DNA of 64,000 nt from Isoetes taiwanensis (Eukaryota > Streptophyta > Lycopodiopsida > Isoetales > Isoetaceae): NCBI GenBank assembly GCA_021234155.1, contig JAJEKV010000015.1:1212852-1276851 (forward strand). The letters run 5' to 3'. Positions 56,550 to 64,000 of this stretch are shown here, piece by piece (position 1 is the stretch's first letter; the number at the start of each line of letters is the position of its first letter). The notes under the pieces are model-generated. The model did no database searches. It saw only the letters and a list, made by a program, of their open reading frames with translations, and was not told the origin of the DNA. The translations under genes were made by a program, and so were the position numbers.

Positions 56550-59460
56550 CTTAGGCTCCAACATGCCAAGGTGGCTCAAACATCACGTTGGCTCCAATAT
56601 GCCAGTTAGGCTCCAACATGCGACCTAGTCTCAAACATGCCATGCGGGCTCCAACATGCCACCTAGGCTCCAACATGCCAATGTGGCTCAAACATGCCAT
56701 GTTGGCTCCAACATGCCACAACTCCAACATGTCAAGGTGGCTCAAACATGCCACCTAGGCTCCAAAATGCCATGCGGGCTCCAACATGCCACCTAGGCTG
56801 CAAAGGGTGGCACATGCCACGTGGGCTCCAACATGCCACCTAGGCTCAAACTTGTCAAGGTGGCTTAAACATGCCACCTAGGCCCCAACATGCCACATGC
56901 TCCAACATGCCAATGTGGTTCAAACATGCCACGTGGGTTTAAACATGCCAAGGTGGCTCAAACATGCCACCTAGGCTCCAACATGCCAAGGTGGCTCAAA
57001 CATGCCACGTCGCTTCAACATGCCAAGGTGGCTCAAACATGCCACCTAGGTTCCAATCCAAAATGCCATGCAGGCTCCAACATGCCACCTAGGCTCCAAT
57101 ATGCCAAGGTGGAGCAAACATGACACATGGGCTCCACCATGCCACCTAGGCTCCAACATGCTACGTGGGCTCCTACATGCCACCTAGTCTCAAACATGCC
57201 ACGCGGGCTCCAACATGCCATCATGCCATGTGGCTTCAACATGCCAAGATGGCTCAAACATGCCACCTAGGCTCCAACATGACAAAGCGGCTCAAACATG
57301 CCACATGGGCTCCAACATGCCACCTAGGCTCAAACATGCCAAGGTGGCTCAACATGCCACCTAGGCTCCAAAATGCCACGCGGGCTTCCACATGCGACCT
57401 AGGCTCCAATATGCCAAAGTGTCGCAAACATGACACATGGACTCCACCATGGCACCTAGGCTCCAACATGCCAAGGTGGCTCAAACATGCTACCTAGGCT
57501 CCGAAATGCCACGCGGGCTCATAATGCGACCTAGGCTCCAATATGCCAAAGTGTCGCAAACATGACACGTGGACTCTACCATGCCACCTAGGCTCCAACA
57601 TGCCAAGTTGGCTCAAACATGCGACGCGGGCTCCAACATGCCGCCTAGGCTCCAACATGCCAAGGTGGCTCAAAAATGCTACATGGGCTCCAACATGCCA
57701 CATCGATTCCAATATGCCAAGGTGTCTTAAACATGCCACGTGGCTTCAAAATGCCACCTAGGCTCAAACATGCCACGTGGGCTCCAACATGCCACGTGGG
57801 CTCCAACATGCCACCTAGGCTCCAACATGTCACCTAGGCTCAAACATGCCAAGGTGGCTCAAACATGCCATCTCGGCTCCAACATGCTACCTAGACCCCA
57901 ACATGCCAAGTTGGATCAAACATGCCATGTGGGCTCCAACATGCCACCTCGGCTCCAACATGCCAAGGAGTCTCAAACATGTCACGTGGCTGCAACATGC
58001 CAAGATGGCTCAAACATGCCACCTAGGCGGTGGCTCAAACATGCCACACGTGGGCTCCAACATGCAACCCAGGCTCAAACATTCCAAGGTGGCTTAAACA
58101 TGCCACCTAAGCTCGAAAATGCCACACGGGCTCCAACATGCCACCTAGACTCCAACATGGCCACGGTGGCTCAAACATGCTACATGGGCTCCAACATGCC
58201 ACATCGACTCCAATATGCCAAGGTGTCTTAAACATGCCTCGTGGCTTCAACATGCGAAGATATCTCTAACATGCCACCTAGGCTCAAATATGACACGTGG
58301 GCTCCAACATGCCACCTACGGCCCAAGATGTCACCTAGGCTCAAACATGCCAAGGTGGCTCAAACATGCCATCTCTAGCCCAACATGCTACCTAGATCCC
58401 AACATGCCAAGGTGGATCAAACATGCCATGTGGGCTCCAACATGCCAAGGAGTCTCAAACATGTCACGTGGCTGCAACATGCCAAGATGGCTCAAACATG
58501 CCACCTAGGCTCCAACATGCCAAGGTGGCTCAAACATGCCACGTGGGCTCCAACATGCAACCTAGGCTCAAACATTCCAAGGTGGCTTAAACATGCCACC
58601 TAGGCTCTAAAAATGCCACACACGGGCTCCAACATGCCACCTAGACTCCAACATGGCCACGGTGGCTCAAACATGCTACATGGGCTCCAACACTCCAATA
58701 GCCAAGGTGTCTTAAACATGCCACGTGGCTTCAACATGCGAAGATATCTCTAACATGCCACCTAGGCTCAAACATGCCACGTGAGCTCCAACATGCCACC
58801 TAGGCTCCAACATGTCACCTAGGCTCAAACATGCCAAGGTGGCTCAAACATGCCATCTCGGCTCCAACATGCTACCTAGACCCCAACATGCCACCTCGGC
58901 TCCAACATGCCACCTCGGCCCAAGATGCCAAGGAGTCTCAAACATGTCACGTGGTCGCAACATGCCAAGATGGCTCAAACATGCCACCTAGGCTCCAACA
59001 TGCCAAGGTGGCTCAAACATGCCACGTGGGCTCCAACATGCAACCTAGGCTCAAACATTCCAAGGTGGCTTAAACATGCCACCTAGGCTCGAAAATGCCA
59101 CACGGGCTCCAACATGCCACCTAGGCTCCAACATGCCATGGTGGCTCAAACATGCCACGTGGCTCCAACATGCCAAGGTGGCTCAAACATGCCACATGGC
59201 TTCAACATGCCATGTGAGCTCCAACATGCCACCTAGGCCCAAACATGCCAAGGTGGCCCACACATGCCACGTAGGCTCCAAAATGCCACGCAGGCTCCAA
59301 CATGCCAAGGCGGTTCAAACATGCCACATGGGCTCCAACTTGCCACCTAGGCTCCAACATGCCACGTGGGCTCCAAAATGCCACTTAGGCTCAAACATGC
59401 CAAGATGACTCAAACACGCCACCTAGGCTCCACCATGCCACTGGTTGGCTCCAACATGCT
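56550..59460. repeat. 2.9-kb minisatellite, 19-bp unit
   Basis: The array consists of about 150 variants of a 19-base unit, such as ATGCCACCTAGGCTCCAAC, ATGCCAAGGTGGCTCAAAC and ATGCCACGTGGGCTCCAAC. The variable centre is a palindromic box: CCTAGG, CCAAGG, CCACGTGG. Higher-order blocks recur: a stretch of about 600 bases (57770-58360, 58310-58780, 58760-59070) is repeated with small changes. Because 19 is not a multiple of three and the unit lacks stops in either direction, all frames read long periodic ORFs of a 19-residue peptide; I treat these as noncoding. Confidence 0.95.
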
Positions 59461-60360
59461 ATTGGGGTGGTCACCACTCACCACACTCGTCACCACTCAC
59501 GACACTAACCACACTCACCACTATTGAAGTGGTATAGAAGACAGTATACCGTATATGGAGTGATATACGCACATGCACGCGTGCAGGATATTTGCACGTA
59601 GGCATTGTGGAGGTAGGATCATGACTGGATTATCTGAGCAGAGAAAAGAACAGAGAGAGACGGTGTATTGGGAGTGTGTTTTACTTGATTTAGCTATGGA
59701 GATGATGGATCTTTGTGGTGTACATTGCCTTGATCTAATAGATTGAGCTTGGATTGTTGGGTTTTTCATCCTTCTTGCAAGGTTAGACATTAGAGGAAAA
59801 ATGAGATTACATTTTGTCCCATTAAGGGATGCTTAAAATTTCATGTCAGCTTTTTAAATTGTCCAATAAGAGAAGAGCTCCAGTATATCTCATTCCAGTA
59901 TTATGTGGCAGCCTGTAATTAATGCAGCTGCAACTAACTTCTGTAGTATCATTTTTTCATTATAACTTTTGATCCAGAACTCCGATTCAAAAACTTTTTG
60001 TAGCAATGGATTCGTCTTCACAAAATCTATCTAGTGATAACCCATTCATACATCTTTTACGATATAAATATATAAGAAATAAGCAAAAAATCATATTTTT
60101 TTAAGGTTAACGCACATGACCATATGGAAATACATCATGACCATATATCATTGGAAAGATCTTTTCATTCCGCATCTAATGCAACAAACGCCGCAACATT
60201 TTGACAAGTGGATCAAAAGTTATGGGGAAAAAACAACAGCAATGAAGTTGTTGGTGCTGCATTAATTGCAGTTAATAGAGGGTAGCCATTCCATTGGAGG
60301 ATTCTTATGGGGATGAAATGAGATCTCAAATTTCCTCTAATGGTTCAGGCTCTAACAATT

Positions 60361-60378
60361 TGGCGACCACGGTGCTCG
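60361..60378 (+). other. Primer-binding site of the LTR retrotransposon
   Basis: TGGCGACCACGGTGCTCG follows the likely LTR end ctctaaca by three bases. A PBS starting TGG, complementary to a tRNA 3' CCA end, is standard for LTR elements. The tRNA species is not assigned. Confidence 0.6.
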
Positions 60379-60773
60379 GCAGACCATTGATTGGCAAGAA
60401 TTTCTATTGAAAAAGGAGTTGTTACCATTGGTATTGGTGATCGTCGGTAAAGAACGACACCATTGAGAAAGGAGCAATTTCTTGGGTGAAGGGGATTTTG
60501 CCGTAATTGATTTGTGGGGTACAATTTGACAAAGGGAGCATAGTTTTATGCCCAAGAGAAGTAAGAAGGATATACCACCAAGCTCGACCGGTGAGTCAAT
60601 CTTTGGATTCAATTTCGTTTTCAGATTTGGGAGTAGATCTGGGGTCTAATTCTCATATCCAGGAGGTTTTGATTCCATTTACCGATCTAGAAGGTAATCC
60701 AATTTCGTTTTTCAAATTGAAGGGAGATTCAATTTCGTTTTTCCAATTTCAAGAAACCCAGGAAGAGGCAGAG

Positions 60774-61979
60774 ATGGCTGTATTACCACCTATGGTATGG
60801 GGTTTTCAGACAATGGGGATTCCAAAGTTTGATGATCTGGTAGATTGGGAACCTTTGAAGCATATTGTGAAGTTTGAGAGGTATTGCCAGCAATGTAAGT
60901 TACCGGCTGGTGATTATTTGCTTTGGTTTCATAGTTCTTTGCAAGATTCAGTGGAGGAATGGGCACAAACTCAGCCAGATACCATGACATATCAGGAATT
61001 AAAGGAAGCTTTCATTGCTAATTATCAAGAAGTCCATGATAAGGATAAGACTATGGAAAGGTGGACAAATTTCACACAAAAGGAAGATGAATCAATTAGA
61101 GAGTATAATCAGAGGTATATTGCAGTTCTCAAAGCTGTGGTTCATTGGAAGATTGCAAGGAGTGATGAAATGAATATCCAATGGTATGTGAAGGGGCTGA
61201 AACGAGCTATTGCTCATAAGGTGAAGGCTAAACAGCCTACAACATTGCTAGAGGCACAAAAGTATGCTCTCAAGGCTGAAGATAAGCTGGGATACATTCA
61301 TAAAGTTGCTTCTCCAGAGCATAAAACAGAGGATATTGCAGCCAAGATTTCTAAGCTTACAATTGGTGAGAAACCAAGGGAGGTTCAGTTTATTACTTGT
61401 GAGTATTGTGGGTCTATTGGGCATTCTGATACTACATATAGATTGCTGAAATTCTGCTCAAGATGCCAAATAAAGGGCCATAATGATCAAGAATGTAGGG
61501 AGAAGAGATTCTTCGAGAATCCGGTATTTGCTGTTATGCAATAAGCACCATCTATTCCTATTCAACCAATTCAAGCAGTACCTATCATACCACAAGTTCC
61601 AATGATGCCACAAGCTCCGATTGCTCAACAAGTTCCAATGAGTTCCATACAAATGGTGCAGCCACAACAGGGATGGTATCCAAGTAAGGCTCCTTTGTAT
61701 TGCAAGTTATGTGATAAATTCAAGCATAATGAGAGTACTTGTTGGAAAATTCATGGGAAACCGGAATGGGCAACGAACAAGTATCCACCAAGGCAGCAAG
61801 TGTTTGAATCAGTACCTCTTCCTAATAATGATGTTCGCATTCAAGATTCAAAGTACATTGATAATCCTCAAGTTAAGGCTCTTATTGAGGAGCTTAAGAA
61901 GCAAGAGAAGGCAAAATCAGTAGTAAATTGTGGATTTGTTGAGGTGGAGAATGATCCATTTCAGAGATTGGAGAAGTAA
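60774..61979 (+). pseudogene. Retrotransposon Gag with zinc knuckles, internal stop
   Basis: The first ATG that fits is at 60774 (MAVLPPMVWGFQTMG); the frame is open upstream to about 60507. The capsid-like Retrotrans_gag region is clear: WEPLKHIVKFERYCQQCKLP, WFHSSLQDSVEEWAQTQPDT, ELKEAFIANYQ and FTQKEDESIREYNQRYIAVL. Two CCHC-like fingers follow: CEYCGSIGHSDTTY, where the last Cys is Tyr, and an intact CSRCQIKGHNDQEC. A TAA at 61542 interrupts, then the same frame goes on with a Pro/Gln/Val-rich stretch and a third finger-like CKLCDKFKHNESTC to the stop at 61979. Gag would package element RNA in cytoplasmic particles. The internal stop could be a mutation or a programmed read-through. Confidence 0.8.
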
Positions 61980-62980
61980 ATGCGGTTACAAGATCACAAA
62001 AGGTCGTTCAAGAATTAAGAGTAGTGCCGATAGCGGAGAAGACTAAGACCTCTTTTCCAAAGGCTTTGAAGGTATCAGCACCTAAGAAGGTGCAATTCAA
62101 TGCGCTGCCCACAGAACAGTTTCAGTCTATATAAGAAAATTAGTCCATAGTGATGCCTCCGATGGTGGATGAGGAAATTCAAAATCAAGATGATGTGATC
62201 AACCAAGTTTTGGCCATTAAAGTTACACTTACTCTTGAGCAATTGATGCATTATTCTCCAAAGTTGTTGCAAGGGTTAGGAGGAACGACAAAATCAGAAA
62301 TTTCAGTCCAACAAATCATCTCAAATGATACCAATAAGAGTAGAATGGAGCCACCATCCCGACAATCCAAGGATCCAGGGCCATTTCTTTGTGATGTGAG
62401 TATTAATGGATATTTAATCAAAGATGCCAACAAATACCGGCAGCGGAGTGAATGTAATGCCTTACCACATAATGCTTCAAGTTGGATTGAAAATGATAGA
62501 ACCGACAACTATGATGCTCAAGCCATTCAATCAAATGAAGGTGCAGCCTATGGGAGTCATAAGAAATGTCTTATGCAAGGTTTATGAGGCGGAAGCAATC
62601 TTGGATTTTATGATTTTGAAATTTCCAGAGAGTGTGCATGCTGAAACTTATACTTTGTTGCTGAGCCGTATATGGTTAGATGCGGTGCAGGCTGAGACTT
62701 CATGGAGGAAGCGTGAAATGAACATATTTCAAGGGGAACATAAGGTTACTATAGATCATCCTCTGAAATCAAGCATGGATGGGACAAACAGAAATCAGGT
62801 AAATCTAATCACATCTCACATGGTTGAAGAGTATGAGCATGTTCTTTTATGTGAAAATGATAAGTTTGAGCATTGTCATGAAAAAGAAAGTGATGGATGC
62901 TTGACCAGCCCTGAGATGAGACTTTTCACACATATGAAACATTTTTGGATGATGATGAACCATTATTATGTGAGCTAGAG
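61980..62980 (+). pseudogene. Retropepsin-like protease remnant
   Basis: After a +1-type shift at about 61976 the frame reads VNAVTRSQKVV, typical of gag-protease linkers. Near 62380 it reads FLCDVSINGYLIKD and, one frame on, TNTGSGVNVMPYHIMLQVGL. The active-site triad DTGS is here NTGS, so the catalytic Asp is Asn. IILDFMILK-like beta strands and LLLSRIWLDAVQAETSW (the L-G-x-x-W-L step) follow. At least three frame shifts or stops make it non-functional. Confidence 0.7.
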
Positions 62981-64000
62981 GTGGAAAGCATTGATATTTT
63001 AGCATTTGACCACTCTGGAGATATGTTACATGCTTTTGAATTTGGTGACAGTCATGACAACAGTCCTCTTTATGAGACTTTCAGATTTGGGATATGTATA
63101 CCAGCTGACCAAGAACTTTAGATGCCTCAAATGGAGAAATTTACTTGCTTTGATGGTTTGGCACTAAACCATGAACATTGTAGCAGTTCGAAGAAGTCTG
63201 AGAATCAAGGAAAACTAGTTCCTTTTATGTTTGAGCGTGGAAGTGTGGAAGAGGTGAGTAAATTTGAGCATGACTATGTGATAAAGGAAGGGAAATTGGA
63301 CAGGAACAACATTTTATCTCAGTGTGTAGCAGCCAAAGAGGCTCCTAAAGGTTTGTTTGCACCATTTGAGACTAATAAGCTACCTGGAATATGTCATTTT
63401 AGCAAGTTCTATTATATTACATCAGATTTGCCACATTGGTATGCTGGTGCAGTAATATTTGAGCAGGTTGTTGGAGTGTGGTTTGTTCTTTGGCCACACT
63501 TTTTGTTGTTGTTACATGTTATCTGCATTCTCCTATTTGGAAGATGCTTACTTGATAGGGTTGGAGTTGGTTGATGAATCCAGAAGGGGAATTATTGCTT
63601 AATCCCAGAAATGGAGAAGACCGCAGGCCTTATTTTGAAAGAGAAGTGCTATTTTAAGGAATTCAACTAAGGCAAAGCTCCAATTACAGGAAGTTGGTAG
63701 CAAATTTTGGGGTTACAACAGGTCATTTTTCTGTAAAAACAGATGGCGATAGTTCTATAATACACAATCTATCCCATATTAAGAGATGTGTTTCGGCGAT
63801 ACGAATCTAATGAGCTATGGTGCAGGTCAAACGGAGGTCTGGAACTCAAGATATCAGCTTTCAAAATTTGCCACAGTTACAGAGGCTCTGTTTCGTCACT
63901 ATCATTTTAGACCAATGTGTTTTGTACCAGTTATTTGGATTTGAGAAGGGTAATTTTCTTTTTAAACATACATGTAAATGTGTCATTTGGGGACATGTCC
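62980..64000 (+). other. Downstream region of the retrotransposon, unknown
   Basis: A frame at 62970-63120 (VESIDILAFDHSGDMLHAFE) and another at 63122-63574 (PQMEKFTCFDGLALNHEHCS ... VWFVLWPHFLLLLHVICILL, a hydrophobic segment) are present, but no RT or integrase motif. The hydrophobic C-terminus could recall an envelope-like ORF or be chance. The final 400 bases have no coding features. Confidence 0.35.

Larger units (their letters stand above)
59470..64000 (+). mobile_element. LTR retrotransposon, 5' part (gag, protease remnant; cut by window end)
   Basis: A putative 5' LTR ends near 60357 (ctctaaca), followed by a primer-binding site at 60361, gag with zinc knuckles (60774-61979) and a retropepsin-like remnant (about 62380-62780). 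No RT, RNase H or integrase is seen before 64000. It is either a non-autonomous gag-protease element or the pol lies outside. The LTR start could lie near the minisatellite edge, but TG was not fixed. Confidence 0.7.

Noticed and set aside
56551-59408. Many long ORFs on both strands with repeated MPRWLKHATWAPTC-like peptides
   Set aside because: They arise from a 19-bp stop-free unit read in all frames; no start/stop or frame conservation indicates a gene.
56550-59460. CRISPR-like array
   Set aside because: Repeats are contiguous 19-mers without unique spacers, and the genome is eukaryotic.
63122-63574. Envelope-like gene downstream of the retrotransposon protease
   Set aside because: Only one hydrophobic stretch supports it; no signal peptide, start or family pattern is visible.
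1-64000. tRNA or rRNA genes
   Set aside because: I saw no cloverleaf consensus (GGTTCGAATCC-type T arm with matching acceptor) or rRNA core sequence; a covariance-model scan such as tRNAscan-SE would be needed to exclude them fully.

Overview
The window looks like nuclear DNA of a land plant. The evidence is an intact plant GH3 acyl-acid amido synthetase gene, a LORELEI/LLG-type GPI-anchored protein gene, chromodomain Ty3/gypsy and Ty1/copia remnants, a plant-type L1 LINE with an RT zinc-binding domain, and CACTA-like DNA transposon genes. Introns are spliced with GT-AG borders. Genes are very sparse and most coding potential belongs to decayed mobile elements, as expected of a large, repeat-rich genome. 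The LLG protein is divergent from flowering-plant members and a pogo-like transposase is present, so a non-flowering lineage such as a fern, lycophyte or gymnosperm is possible; I cannot fix the species.

Layout. 0-4.1 kb: an LTR-like scrap, a chromovirus pol remnant on the minus strand, an inverted scrap of the same LTR-like family, and a sequence starting with CACTACC that looks like one end of a CACTA element. 4.1-8.3 kb: no gene. 8.3-8.93 kb (-): LLG gene, at least two exons, with the C-terminal exon(s) not found. 9.8-10.2 kb (+): small unknown gene with a 5' leader intron. 10.7-12.0 kb (-): multi-exon unknown gene, possibly the 3' part of a pogo-like transposase gene. 12.1-24.35 kb: candidate 12.3-kb CACTA-like element with opposite-orientation GTGG/CCAC arrays at its ends, a minus-strand SAM-like/En-Spm-like gene, a 677-bp tandem array and a broken plus-strand transposase-like gene. 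24.35-25.8 kb (-): pogo-like transposase with a complete DDD triad but two frame breaks. 26.2-27.5 kb: another LTR-like piece. 29.6-31.0 kb: a palindrome family and a broken HAD/FCP1-like phosphatase gene. 31.1-32.2 kb: broken unknown ORF. 33-36 kb: a mosaic of RT and copia integrase scraps plus a foldback. 36-42 kb: intergenic DNA with repeats. 42.97-48.39 kb (-): an L1-type LINE with poly(A), a 14-bp target-site duplication and a 1-kb inverted 5' end. 49.37-51.75 kb (-): GH3 gene with four exons. 53-55.7 kb: little of note. 55.7-56.2 kb (+): cysteine-rich ORF. 56.55-59.46 kb: a 2.9-kb minisatellite with a 19-bp unit. 59.5-64.0 kb (+): 5' part of an LTR retrotransposon with primer-binding site, gag, zinc knuckles and a degraded protease.

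Only GH3, probably LLG, and perhaps the small gene at 9.9 kb look like functional host genes. The rest is best read as a layered record of insertions: a CACTA-like element apparently inside a pogo-like gene, a CACTA-like end breaking an LTR fragment, and a full LINE insertion with twin-priming structure. Intron borders and frame breaks were read by eye and need transcript or alignment support.
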